Below are positions 1 to 8,229 of a DNA stretch of 64,000 nucleotides, one piece after another (the stretch's first letter is position 1; each line of letters opens with the position of its first letter). Source of the stretch: Gracilimonas sp040882225 (GTDB lineage: Bacteria > Bacteroidota > Rhodothermia > Balneolales > Balneolaceae); NCBI GenBank assembly GCA_040882225.1, contig JBBEBR010000009.1, positions 1 to 64,000 on the forward strand, in the 5' to 3' direction. A model generated the notes under the pieces. The model made no database searches, had not been told where the DNA came from, and saw nothing but the letters and a program-made list of their open reading frames with translations. Made by a program: the position numbers and the translations under genes.

Positions 1-67
1 CTCAAAAACCTTGGAGGTCTTTAGTAAATCATCACTTCAATTCCATTCTCCACAGTATTTCAACTCC

Positions 68-130
68 AACCTCCAAGGTTTAAAACCCGGAAACCCGTAG
101 CGAGCAATATTACCAAAAACCTTGGAGGTT
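68..130. repeat. Palindrome-bounded repeat, copy A
   Basis: The left arm AACCTCCAAGGTTT (68-81) and right arm AAACCTTGGAGGTT (117-130) are reverse complements, with about 35 bases between them. Two more copies follow at 845-906 and 1070-1132, and a lone right arm at 4-18 suggests another copy across the window edge. It resembles the small dyad repeats scattered between genes in Bacteroidota. It lies directly after cas6 and is followed by a T-rich stretch (147-157), but for minus-strand transcripts the T-run is not on the 3' side, so I do not call it a terminator. Confidence 0.7.
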
Positions 131-155
131 TTTGGAGGTTTAGGTCTTTTTTCTA

Positions 156-815
156 TTATACCTGCTTTATGGTTCCAAAACCGCGCGATACTTGTTTTCC
201 CAGGCCTACAAAATCAGGAAGAGCAACATTGACCGAAAACCCGCCCTCAAAAGCCAGCATAGTTTGATTCTTAAACTGGGTTTTCTTTTCAGTAAATATT
301 CCCTGTACCTGAATACGATGTTCAACAAAATGATCCATTGATTTAAAAAAAGAAAGAATGTTGCCGGTCAGAATTCGCTCCAGCAGCTCCCGGCGTTTTT
401 CTGAGCTGTCAGTTTTTTCATACCGCTGATGGTTTTTTTGATTTACAGCCATCCACAAAGTTTCGAAACGATATTGATGAGGCGCTATGGTTTCCCCTAT
501 GGTTATGTGTTTACCCTCAATATTCTTTTGGTGAACGGGGATAGTCTTCCCGTCTATATTCAGCTCCCTGATTTTCAGAAATAACTCATTTAATAACTGC
601 GCTCCATCCTTCAGGCCGACCAGCATTGGTGTTCCCTCAATTACTTTATACTGCACCTGCGGGTAGGCATACCGAAACTCTCCATTCCCGAGGTGGTTAT
701 GCAGCAACTCCGATTTCTCCTTAAACAAGTTCCCAAAATATCCCCGCATTTTATGCGCATCACGCGTACGCAACTCAATTTCAGGAAAACGGATTATGGT
801 TTGAGGAAGATTCAT
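156..815 (-). CDS. cas6: CRISPR endoribonuclease Cas6 (Cas6b-like)
   Basis: 219 aa. Cas6 cuts the precursor CRISPR RNA within each repeat to give crRNAs for the type I-B Cascade complex. The protein has the HNHLGNGEF-type segment at residues 39-47 (H39, H41 are candidate catalytic residues in Cas6b relatives) and ends with the glycine-rich RAMP loop GLGKQVSRGFG at 204-214. The length fits the family. It is the last cas gene in the minus-strand series and is separated from cas3 by 327 bases that hold a broken repeat of its own start. The start ATG at 815 is supported because the duplicated fragment begins with the same MNLxQTIIRF sequence. Subfamily assignment is by motif only. Confidence 0.88.
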   Translation of the reverse strand: MNLPQTIIRFPEIELRTRDAHKMRGYFGNLFKEKSELLHNHLGNGEFRYAYPQVQYKVIEGTPMLVGLKDGAQLLNELFLKIRELNIDGKTIPVHQKNIEGKHITIGETIAPHQYRFETLWMAVNQKNHQRYEKTDSSEKRRELLERILTGNILSFFKSMDHFVEHRIQVQGIFTEKKTQFKNQTMLAFEGGFSVNVALPDFVGLGKQVSRGFGTIKQV

Positions 816-844
816 TAGTAAGTAAATATTATTGGTTGATTGCT

Positions 845-906
845 AAACCTCCAAGGTTTTAAGCTCTGGAATACGAAATAAGCAAATTGCCGAAAACCTT
901 GGAGAT
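845..906. repeat. Palindrome-bounded repeat, copy B
   Basis: Left arm 845-860, right arm 893-906 (AAAACCTTGGAGAT, slightly decayed). It sits just upstream of the cas6 start codon, inside the likely cas6 leader, and shares its inner sequence (AAGCTCTGGAATACGAAAT and onward) almost exactly with copy C, showing that B and C arose by a recent local duplication. Confidence 0.7.
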
Positions 907-942
907 CTGTTTTTTAACTGTTTACCTAATTTCATTTCCCAC

Positions 943-1038
943 CTAAACAAATTTCTCAAAACTTTCCCATAACACATTTGCATCACGCGTTCGAAGTTCA
1001 ATTACTGAAAAGCGGATTATGGTTTGGGAAAGGTTCAT
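943..1038 (-). pseudogene. Duplicated 5' fragment of cas6
   Basis: A minus-strand ATG at 1038 opens a 31-codon frame that begins MNLSQTIIRF, then keeps IELRTRDA, matching the first 21 residues of cas6 (MNLPQTIIRF, IELRTRDA); after that the frame drifts and stops at 943-945. The match continues upstream of the ATG through the leader and repeat copy C. Together, roughly 752-907 and 975-1132 form a tandem duplication of the cas6 start and leader. It is too short to be Cas6 and is read as a remnant of a duplicated or rearranged cas6. Confidence 0.75.
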
Positions 1039-1069
1039 TAGTAAGTAAAAATTATTGATTGGTTGCTAT

Positions 1070-1132
1070 AAACCTCCAAGGTTTCAAGCTCTGGAATACG
1101 AAATAAGCAAATTGCCAAAAACCTCGGAGGTT
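1070..1132. repeat. Palindrome-bounded repeat, copy C
   Basis: Left arm AAACCTCCAAGGTTT from 1070 and right arm AAAACCTCGGAGGTT to 1132, one mismatch in the right arm. It lies 11 bases downstream of the cas3 stop and upstream of the cas6 fragment at 943-1038. It could fold into a hairpin in the cas operon transcript between cas3 and cas6. Confidence 0.7.
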
Positions 1133-1142
1133 GAGATATTTC

Positions 1143-3383
1143 CTAAGTCATGAAAAGTTGATCTTCAATTGTGTCTTTTTTTTTAAATTCAAGCCCCTTT
1201 TCAAATGAATATGGATAGTCAATAAATTTTGATTTAAATGGGCCATCTTCACTCCGTACTGCATCGAATCGATATTTTCGAATAGAAAGTTCATGTTTTA
1301 CAATTCTATCTCGATTTGTTTCTGTGTGAAGCTTTGTTAAATATTTATATGGTATAACTGATACCGTATTAATATTATCCCGTGTAAATATTTTATCATC
1401 AGTTGTTACGTCTTTAATCCAATTGTACTTGCTTTGAACTATATCATACTTTCTCAGTCCATCTAAATAGTTGGAATTTTCTTTCACATTCATATCCGCA
1501 TACACGAGATCAACCATACTTGTCAGTTCCTTTTCAGTCAGAGAATGGCCATCTCTTTTTTTAAATTCCTGACGTGTATTTTCGAGAATAAGTGCTTCTT
1601 CATATATTTTTTCTGAAATCTCAAAATGCTTTGCAATTACTACTTTAGAATCTTTCTTTTTTCTTTTTCTGTTAACTCTTCCAGCTCGCTGAATAATGGC
1701 ATCTATCGGGGCATTTTCTGTGAATAAAATATCAAAGTCGATGTCCAATGATACTTCCACAACTTGGGTTGCAATTAGTATACCACCACTGTCAGTTTTA
1801 TCGAGATCAAATATTTCTTTTTCTTTTTTAGAACGATGTTTGTTGATAAATCTGGAGTGATAACAAATACTGGATTTTTCTACTTGATCTGCTGTTTCTT
1901 TCAATTTTTCATAAAGTTCAATGGCTTTATCAACTGAATTGACAACAACTAAGGTTTTCTTCCCATTACGAATAGCTGTTTCAATTTCGTCTATTAATTC
2001 ATCAATGGTTTCTTCTCTTGTCTCAAATTTATTCCGTGCTTCATTCAATAATTCTTCGTCTTTTATTATATCAACATCGCCTAATGTTTCCCTTAAAAGC
2101 TCAAGCAATTTTGAGGGCATAGTGGCCGTCATAATGTAGAATCGAGTATTAAATTCCTCTTTGAGATATTTGATCGAGGATATAATTAATCCAAGAGTGT
2201 AAGGTGAGTATAGATGTATCTCGTCAATGATTACTTTGGCATTCAACATGTGAAACGTTTTCACTTCCCAAAAACCCAAATTGAAACCCTGAGTCAGGAT
2301 TTGATCTACCGTACAAACATTTATATTTTTGAAGAAAGATTTTTCCCTAAAGTAATCTTTTTGATCATACTCATTATCTGGTTGCTCTTTTCGATATAAG
2401 CGTGCGGTTGAGTGAATTAATGCCACATTTTTGTATCCAAAATATTCTCCCAACCTGTCAAAAATAGCATTTGATGTTACTCTGGTTGGTAAGAGATAAA
2501 TAATTCGCTCCCAACTTTTTTTATTGCTTGCCCAAAGTAGTGCCGCTTCTGTTTTTCCACTTCCGGTTGGAGCAATAGCAATTACATTACTGGTGGTTTT
2601 GCTTTTGGTTTGAAACTCCTTGAATGAAAAATTTTGTGTGATTTCATTTTTTCCATCTTTAAGAAGTTTTTTAATAATTTTTTTAGCTAAGTATTCTTCT
2701 GAGTACGGGACTCCATTTTCTAATTTTAGATGACCAGAACCAGTCCAGTCTGAAATATTGAGTACAGCTTTATATAAGATGTATTCTTTTCTCTTTTGTT
2801 GACTTAGAACCCCTTTACTTTTTAGATGAACATAGAATCTTGTTCTGTAATGTGTAACAAGGGTTTTATAATCTTGGGTGACATAGAGCTTAAATTTTTC
2901 TTTAATTGATAACGAATCAATTTTGTAATGAGAAGCTTTCTTTTTTGAATATGTAAGAAACTGATCGATAACAGCAGGGTCAATATTGTGTTTTAGAACT
3001 TTATTTCTTTCTACATGGTTGTTAAACCCCTGATCATTAAATGCTTTATGATGCGAAAAAACCGCTACGAGAGAAGTTGGGTTGTCTAAGTACTTTTTGT
3101 GATTGTTAGCAAAAAGAAACATCCCTGAGAAAAATTCATGGCGAACTCGCTCATCATCACCAAAAGCTCTTTCATGTTTTATGGTTTCTTGAAAATTGGA
3201 ACAGATTTTACCGAAATCATGAAACAGAACAGCGTAGAAAGAATCTCTCCAAAAATCCTGATCAGTAATAATCTCAGAATATCTTTCCCTTAATTGATCC
3301 CAAATTTCTAAAACAGCATCTGTGTGTTGTGTTAGTGTTTCTTCGGGATTTGATTTGGCAAGGATGTCATCAAGTTGGCTCAT
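1143..3383 (-). CDS. cas3: CRISPR nuclease-helicase Cas3
   Basis: 746 aa. Cas3 is recruited by target-bound Cascade, nicks the displaced strand and degrades DNA while translocating. The N-terminal HD nuclease shows H20, the HD pair at 55-56 (FHDFGKI) and an HH pair near 110. The SF2 helicase follows: Walker A APTGSGKT (about 271-278), DEIH box (387-390), TATMP (419-423) and motif VI QRAGRVNR (565-572). All key residues look intact, so it should be active. Its start overlaps the cas5 stop by four bases (ATGA), implying coupled translation. Length is usual for type I-B Cas3 with a fused HD domain. Confidence 0.95.
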   Translation of the reverse strand: MSQLDDILAKSNPEETLTQHTDAVLEIWDQLRERYSEIITDQDFWRDSFYAVLFHDFGKICSNFQETIKHERAFGDDERVRHEFFSGMFLFANNHKKYLDNPTSLVAVFSHHKAFNDQGFNNHVERNKVLKHNIDPAVIDQFLTYSKKKASHYKIDSLSIKEKFKLYVTQDYKTLVTHYRTRFYVHLKSKGVLSQQKRKEYILYKAVLNISDWTGSGHLKLENGVPYSEEYLAKKIIKKLLKDGKNEITQNFSFKEFQTKSKTTSNVIAIAPTGSGKTEAALLWASNKKSWERIIYLLPTRVTSNAIFDRLGEYFGYKNVALIHSTARLYRKEQPDNEYDQKDYFREKSFFKNINVCTVDQILTQGFNLGFWEVKTFHMLNAKVIIDEIHLYSPYTLGLIISSIKYLKEEFNTRFYIMTATMPSKLLELLRETLGDVDIIKDEELLNEARNKFETREETIDELIDEIETAIRNGKKTLVVVNSVDKAIELYEKLKETADQVEKSSICYHSRFINKHRSKKEKEIFDLDKTDSGGILIATQVVEVSLDIDFDILFTENAPIDAIIQRAGRVNRKRKKKDSKVVIAKHFEISEKIYEEALILENTRQEFKKRDGHSLTEKELTSMVDLVYADMNVKENSNYLDGLRKYDIVQSKYNWIKDVTTDDKIFTRDNINTVSVIPYKYLTKLHTETNRDRIVKHELSIRKYRFDAVRSEDGPFKSKFIDYPYSFEKGLEFKKKDTIEDQLFMT

Positions 3384-4114
3384 AAATCGAAAAGCGGTAT
3401 AAAATTATTGTTATGGGACAAGCCTTCAACTTCAAAATTAAGTTTCATCTGTTCACCGATTAACGAAAACGTTGAAATTGAAGAAACAGCTCTTTTTCCA
3501 TAGTCACTCTCATATTCGAAGCGAGTTGGTAAATCATACGTAATTGGTTCTGACGTTTGATAAATGGAAAAATCCATTTTTTGGGGAGCCATTCTCATTA
3601 CTTCATCTATAATATCCCCTTGAACCAAACAATGATCAACCGTATCTCTTTTTGCACTTTCTACATCTTTATGAACTGATTTGACAAAAGCCAAAGAGTC
3701 ACTATTACCCATTGTTAGCGCATAGGCTGGAGAAAGGAACGCGGAAAATAATTCATCAAGTTTTTCTTCATTTGCTGAGGAAAAGGCTATCAAAAATGTG
3801 TTTTGGATTAAAAATTCTTTTTGAATAACACTTCCATCCATTTCGGGATCATACTTTAGGCCTCTGTTAGAATGACGTCTATCATATTTCCAGGTATCGT
3901 TACATCTGCCATCATAATTTCCATAAATACCTATTTGAAAATCATCCTTTTCAAAGAACTCCTGAGATTGTAATGGTGACAATCCTAATGCGGCTCCAGC
4001 CAAACCGATAATTGTCGTGGGCGGAGGTAGGTCAAGTGTTTTATGAAAATTTTGAAAATCAGGATCACGAAATGAAGCGGTCTGACTTTTTATTTCAACA
4101 ACGAAGTTTTTCAT
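3380..4114 (-). CDS. cas5: CRISPR Cascade subunit Cas5 (type I-B)
   Basis: 244 aa. Cas5 is the RAMP protein that caps the crRNA 5' handle and holds the large subunit in type I Cascade. The N-terminus shows the family pattern of a short strand, SFRDP, then LPPPTTIIGLAGAALGL at about 29-45, where the proline-rich turn and GxxGAAL helix are typical of Cas5. Position between cas7 and cas3 is the standard type I-B order. The gap from cas7 is 15 bases and the stop overlaps cas3 by four, so the four genes form one operon. Confidence 0.9.
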   Translation of the reverse strand: MKNFVVEIKSQTASFRDPDFQNFHKTLDLPPPTTIIGLAGAALGLSPLQSQEFFEKDDFQIGIYGNYDGRCNDTWKYDRRHSNRGLKYDPEMDGSVIQKEFLIQNTFLIAFSSANEEKLDELFSAFLSPAYALTMGNSDSLAFVKSVHKDVESAKRDTVDHCLVQGDIIDEVMRMAPQKMDFSIYQTSEPITYDLPTRFEYESDYGKRAVSSISTFSLIGEQMKLNFEVEGLSHNNNFIPLFDL

Positions 4115-4129
4115 AGGGTCTAATTGAAA

Positions 4130-5047
4130 TTAAACGTCATAATAATTTTTCACCCAAGCTTCGAGTTTATTAAATCCGTCCTTTATGGACTCAACTCCGT
4201 CTTGCTTAGGAAATACGGCTCCCTGGGAAGCAAATACATGATTATCAATAAACTTTTCGTAATCGGAAACGACTGTTTTAAGTTTATCAACATCAACTTT
4301 TCCTTCATCCGTTAAATCAACCGCCTCTAAAAAAATGGGGTTTTTTGATTTCATGGTTGCCGCAGCAATAAATTTAGGAGATATGTCGGCTAAAAAGCGT
4401 GTTTGTCGCCCCTGACTCCACATTGTTTGAAAAGCATTTAAGAAAGTAATTACACGATTTGCTTTTTCTTTATTATCGACTAATTCCTTGGTCTCTAACT
4501 CTCGAGTTTTTTCATCTTTGATTACGGTTTCTCTTCCAATTCGATCTAATTCAATCAAAATTGTACCGCGATAAACTCCAGAATGAATTTCGGTTTCAAA
4601 AATATTAGCATTAAGCCCTATTTTTTTTCCCATAAAATTAGTCGCATAATCCAAATCGCCTTTATAGGTAGCTAAAGCCATCAAAGATTCAACGCGAACC
4701 GGCGATGTTCTTGTATTTGAAGTACCGGCATCACCATCTTTCCCTTTAGAAGCATCCATATAACCAAATAAATCATCGTCAATGTATTTAATGGGGTCTA
4801 AAGCAGTTTTGGGAGCACCTTTATCCGTACTTGAAACTCCAACCGGTGAAAGAGTATTTCCCAACTCTTCAATTTTATCTCTTAATGCTCTCCGTATTGC
4901 CTGAGATGATACATAAGGAAGCTCTTCTCCATTGCTGAGGGTAACTTTCTTTATCGGATTGATATTATCTACTTCTTTATCACTTCCATTGAGACTGGAA
5001 AATGACACTTTTGACAGATAGGTAATTGTAAGGCTATTCGTTTTCAT
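4130..5047 (-). CDS. cas7: CRISPR Cascade backbone Cas7 (Cst2/DevR family)
   Basis: 305 aa. Cas7 forms the helical backbone that wraps the crRNA spacer. The start (NSLTITYLSKVSFSSLNGSD), the PYVSSQAIRRALRD segment at about 49-62 and TRTSPVRVESLMAL near 114-127 are characteristic of the Cst2/DevR branch of Cas7 found in type I-B (Tneap-type) loci. Length is normal. Eleven bases separate it from cas8 upstream. Confidence in Cas7 is high from both motif pattern and position; the exact subfamily name is from recall of the family. Confidence 0.92.
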   Translation of the reverse strand: MKTNSLTITYLSKVSFSSLNGSDKEVDNINPIKKVTLSNGEELPYVSSQAIRRALRDKIEELGNTLSPVGVSSTDKGAPKTALDPIKYIDDDLFGYMDASKGKDGDAGTSNTRTSPVRVESLMALATYKGDLDYATNFMGKKIGLNANIFETEIHSGVYRGTILIELDRIGRETVIKDEKTRELETKELVDNKEKANRVITFLNAFQTMWSQGRQTRFLADISPKFIAAATMKSKNPIFLEAVDLTDEGKVDVDKLKTVVSDYEKFIDNHVFASQGAVFPKQDGVESIKDGFNKLEAWVKNYYDV

Positions 5048-5058
5048 TGTTCAATTGT

Positions 5059-6834
5059 TTAGTTATTTGATAAAACAGCATTTAATTGATTTAGAGCACT
5101 AATCTGTGCGTACTGTTTAATTGCTTTAAAATTATTTTCATCCATATTTTCTAATATTTCGTTGCTTACCGAGAGACCAAATTTGTTTTGAATTCGAATA
5201 ATTGCTTCTCTGAATTGATCGATTGTTCGAGCTTTGTGTAAACTGATTAAGTATTTCCGGCCATTTTTGGCATTCGTTTTCTTTTCAGTATCGCTTTTTG
5301 CCTTATCATAATTAACAATTGAATAACCGATACTTTTGCCAAGATTAATAGCTTTTTGTTGCAATGATTTATCCATATTCATTCCTCCGAAATTGATGGC
5401 TGGTTCATAGATTTTTAAGAATTCAGTGAGTAAATCGTACCTGCGATACCCACATTGTTTACCGTTTGATAAAATTAGGTAGCTTTTTGAAAAAAGTTGT
5501 TCGATGTCTGATACAATAGACTTCCCTTTTAGTACTTTTGATATTACAGATTGTCGAATTCGACGTTCAGCATGTGCTCTTGATTTATCAAAGCGTTGTT
5601 TATGTGAGTATTTTGGGAGTTCAATCAAAAGTCCCTGCCAAAATTCTCTAATGGGAATTCTTTTGTTTTTATTGGATTCCATTTTATAAAGCAATCGTAT
5701 AATAAACTTGATATTATTGTACTCTTCATAAAAGTTAGGGCGCATCGTTGAAGCAAACTTATCTGCTTTAAAAGTGACTAAATTAATCGGTACTTTTTCA
5801 AATGGAGAGTCTTCAAATGGATCTATTTCAGCATTTAGGTATTCAGCATCAATATCACTTTGAAATTTCTTTTTGAAGAATGTGTAGATCAATAAAAATG
5901 TAACTTCATTCGGTGAATAAGCCCCGATACCTGTATCAATTTCTACTTCTTCTCCATCTTTCTTAGCAAACTTGAAATTTTGAAACTTGATGTTACTATG
6001 GAAAGGCAGCTTCATATTTTCCATTTCATCTTTTAAACGGAAAAACTCATCATCATAAAGCTGATTTATATTAGTTAAGTTATTTGAATTGAAAAAAGAC
6101 GCTGTAAATGAATCATATCCATTATAGTATGAATACATTGATAAGGCAGGAGAAAAACGAAGCAGGAACAAAGCTTTCATGCTTAATTTTTTATCGGAAG
6201 AGCCAAGTAGTGAATTGAAATTTCGCAGCCCTGATAAAAAGGGAGAGGTATTAATTCCTTCAACTAAATTTTTAAAACTTTCTCCGATAATAGGGCACTC
6301 ATTTTCTCCTTTTTCGAAATATTTTTCTTCTAAATGAAGAGTGGTAATTTTCGAATATGGCTCATTTATATAAACCTTGCTTAGTAGCTTTAAATTATTT
6401 TGCTCAAAATAATTTCTGATTTTCTGAGCAAGCTCAGTATTTGATTTATCCAGCTGTTTTATTTTTGGAGAATTTTCTTTTTTTCTGGTTGTTCCCTGGG
6501 CATTGTTAGTGAGCAGGTGGGTAAGACCATACGTGTTCATTTTTGGGAAGGGGACAAATGTGTCTTTTTCTTGGTTGAAATAAACATTCTCATTTTTACT
6601 TATTTGATCGGTAGAGGCGGTGTCATAAATCTCTTTGCCCATGAAGTAATACACTTCTTCCAACAACCCAAGAATCCGCTCATTTTCAACAATCAGCTTA
6701 TCTGGAAATAACTCATTTCTAATCTCGCCAAATTCGTCATTGTGCATTTGAAACCGATCAATAAATCGGTGCAATGCAACAATCCCGGTATTGATGAAAA
6801 TGTTTGAGGTTTTATGAAATTCAATTTTCTTCAT
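5059..6834 (-). CDS. cas8: CRISPR Cascade large subunit Cas8 (Cas8b1/Cst1-like)
   Basis: 591 aa. The large subunit recognises the PAM and helps recruit Cas3. Sequence is poorly conserved in this family; the call rests on its size, its place as first gene before a Cst2-type cas7, and Cst1-like stretches such as the N-terminal FINTGIVALHRFIDRF and a SMYSYYNGYDSFTASFF segment near residue 240. The ATG at 6834 is the first gene start in the operon; upstream are about 200 A/T-rich bases with repeat-like sequences (see 6922-7040). No frameshift or gap seen. Confidence 0.88.
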   Translation of the reverse strand: MKKIEFHKTSNIFINTGIVALHRFIDRFQMHNDEFGEIRNELFPDKLIVENERILGLLEEVYYFMGKEIYDTASTDQISKNENVYFNQEKDTFVPFPKMNTYGLTHLLTNNAQGTTRKKENSPKIKQLDKSNTELAQKIRNYFEQNNLKLLSKVYINEPYSKITTLHLEEKYFEKGENECPIIGESFKNLVEGINTSPFLSGLRNFNSLLGSSDKKLSMKALFLLRFSPALSMYSYYNGYDSFTASFFNSNNLTNINQLYDDEFFRLKDEMENMKLPFHSNIKFQNFKFAKKDGEEVEIDTGIGAYSPNEVTFLLIYTFFKKKFQSDIDAEYLNAEIDPFEDSPFEKVPINLVTFKADKFASTMRPNFYEEYNNIKFIIRLLYKMESNKNKRIPIREFWQGLLIELPKYSHKQRFDKSRAHAERRIRQSVISKVLKGKSIVSDIEQLFSKSYLILSNGKQCGYRRYDLLTEFLKIYEPAINFGGMNMDKSLQQKAINLGKSIGYSIVNYDKAKSDTEKKTNAKNGRKYLISLHKARTIDQFREAIIRIQNKFGLSVSNEILENMDENNFKAIKQYAQISALNQLNAVLSNN

Positions 6835-6921
6835 TTCTAGTGAAATATTAATAATAGCTTACAAGTATTCATATAGATCATTTAAGCAGGTAATTATTTT
6901 AATAATAGCATATAATTTTTA

Positions 6922-6934
6922 TTAGTACAAATAG
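6922..6934 (+). promoter_or_regulatory. Possible crRNA-like RNA target upstream of cas8
   Basis: TTAGTACAAATAG here matches TTAGTACAAATGG at 6993-7005 in 12 of 13 positions, the first 11 without mismatch. The second copy lies exactly after a repeat-like ATTGAAAC handle, where a spacer would begin. The site is about 90 bases upstream of the cas8 start, in the likely promoter region, and is preceded by TTA on the same strand, where a type I PAM would sit. That it is a regulatory target is inference; it may also be a by-product of local duplication. Confidence 0.3.
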
Positions 6935-6942
6935 TTTATATT

Positions 6943-7040
6943 AATATAAGGATTGTTTATTTTTCGAGTGTCCAAGAAATAAGGATTGAAACTTAGTACA
7001 AATGGTTTTCAACCACTCCATTATAACAAGGATAAGAAAG
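6943..7040 (+). ncRNA. Candidate crRNA-like element, degenerate CRISPR repeats
   Basis: AATAAGGATTGAAAC (6978-6992) looks like the 3' half of a type I-B repeat ending in the ATTGAAAC handle. A related AACAAGGATAAGAAAG lies at 7025-7040 and ATATAAGGATTG at 6944-6955. Periods (about 33 and 47 bases) are shorter than a normal array, so this is not a standard CRISPR. It could be a decayed array end or a CreR-type RNA that guides Cascade to the cas promoter (see 6922-6934). The genome's real repeat sequence is not in the window, so the match cannot be confirmed here. Confidence 0.35.
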
Positions 7041-7042
7041 CC

Positions 7043-7114
7043 TCCCTCGTAGGAAAGCGGAGATACCGCAGGATGTCTTAGCCTGAGCCCCGGGTTCGAG
7101 TCCCGGCGAGGAGA
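7043..7114 (+). tRNA. tRNA-like sequence, degenerate or unusual
   Basis: A full tRNA layout fits: perfect T arm (CCGGG 7090-7094, loop TTCGAGT, CCCGG 7102-7106), anticodon arm 7069-7085 with four of five pairs, D arm 7052-7067 with an AGCGGAGA loop and one A-A mismatch, and acceptor 7043-7049 with 7107-7113 having one mismatch and one G-U. The triplet at anticodon position reads UCU, but position 33 is G instead of the near-universal U. An extra AAAGCC/GGCTTT stem (7037-7042 with 7116-7121) and a T-run follow. It is more likely a decayed tRNA than a working one; no amino acid is assigned. Confidence 0.45.
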
Positions 7115-7130
7115 CGGCTTTCTTTTTTTT

Positions 7131-7464
7131 ATAACATTGCCACAAAGGGTGCCAACCCTTGTCACCCTAAAAACAAAAAACTCATAAAATCTAAAATCAA
7201 ATCGCATGGAACCCCCGGCGGTTTAAAATGAACATTCAGTAATTTTTTGTCCTTCCATGTTGCTAAGGCAGAAATGCTTATTGCCCCGAAAACTTTCCTT
7301 GAAGATAAATCTTTTAACCTTAGATGCAAGTGCGGGTATTAACATACATGTTAAACCCTTACGTGTGCTGTGCCGTATATTTTATATACCAAAAAATCTT
7401 CCGCTTTGATTAACAAAATCTTTCGCTAAGTTTGGGGGCAAACAAACAACTAAATAATTTCTAC
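7131..7464. other. Intergenic region with no recognised element
   Basis: Between the tRNA-like sequence and the kinase gene I see no convincing ORF, RNA gene or clear TAnnTTTG promoter. The minus-strand reading frame crossing 6941-7207 is a translation of the tRNA-like DNA and is not a gene. Confidence 0.5.
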
Positions 7465-8226
7465 TTGGAAGTTTTAGGCATAGATATTGGGAGTTATGGC
7501 ATTAAGGGTGCTATTGTGGATACGGAGAAGGGAGAAATCATATCCAAGAAAAAAACGACTGACAAGATAGAGGATACCCGGCCGCACAAGCTTATCTCTA
7601 AGCTGCATAAAATGGTAAAGAAATTTGATTGGCAGGGGCCTATCGGCTGCGCATTTCCGGCGGCCTCAAGTGGTGGCATTATCCTTTCTACCACTCGCAT
7701 GGATCAGGCTTGGGTAGATGCTGACGCTGACCATCTTTTCTCGGAAATAACCGGCTGCAATGTGCACGTAATTAATGATACCGACGCTACAGGAATCGCA
7801 GAAATGACTTTCGGTGTTGGCAAAGGGCAGCAGGGAACAGTGATCGTTTTGAGTGTTGGAACAGGTATCGGATCTTCGATTTTTGTGAATGGCATTTTAG
7901 TTCCCAATACAGAACTGGGCCAAATGGAAATTAAAGGCATTTCTATTGAGGAACGGGCCTCAAACCGGGTTCGAAAAGAAGAGGGAATTCGCAAGAGAAC
8001 ATGGGCAAAACGACTTCAGCTGGTTCTCGAACATTATGAGAAATTATTTCACCCCAACCTTTTTATTCTTGGCGGACAGTTAAGCAAAAAAGCTGATAAA
8101 ACTTTCCCTTTTATTAAGATTAAAACCAAGTTTAAAGCCGCTCACCTGCTGAACGACGCAAGCATAGTTGGTGCGGCTTATTATGCGGCAAGTTTACAAG
8201 AGCAGCAAAAAGAGTTTTTCCATTGA
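7465..8226 (+). CDS. ROK-family sugar kinase, polyphosphate-glucokinase-like
   Basis: 253 aa from TTG 7465. The family phosphorylates glucose or related sugars in the cytoplasm; the polyphosphate-glucokinase branch can use polyphosphate. The first phosphate-binding loop VLGIDIGSYGIKGAIVD opens the protein, INDTDATGIAE holds the catalytic Asp, and VIVLSVGTGIGSSIF is the second phosphate motif. The usual ROK zinc-binding CxCG segment is absent, as in polyphosphate glucokinases. An open frame reaches an earlier TTG at 7432, but relatives begin right at the EVLGIDIG motif, so 7465 is preferred. Phosphate donor cannot be told from sequence alone. Confidence 0.8.
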   Translation: MEVLGIDIGSYGIKGAIVDTEKGEIISKKKTTDKIEDTRPHKLISKLHKMVKKFDWQGPIGCAFPAASSGGIILSTTRMDQAWVDADADHLFSEITGCNVHVINDTDATGIAEMTFGVGKGQQGTVIVLSVGTGIGSSIFVNGILVPNTELGQMEIKGISIEERASNRVRKEEGIRKRTWAKRLQLVLEHYEKLFHPNLFILGGQLSKKADKTFPFIKIKTKFKAAHLLNDASIVGAAYYAASLQEQQKEFFH

Positions 8227-8229
8227 TAA

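Noticed and set aside
6943..7040. Standard CRISPR array
   Set aside because: Only short, unequal, degenerate repeat pieces at uneven spacing of about 33 and 47 bases; no two full repeats.
1..7114. cas region as a mobile element with transposase
   Set aside because: No transposase, integrase or terminal repeats are present in the window; the tRNA-like sequence alone is not enough.
6941..7207. 88-codon minus-strand ORF
   Set aside because: It reads through the tRNA-like sequence; the RDSNPGLRLRHPAV-type stretch is a usual product of translating tRNA-like DNA.
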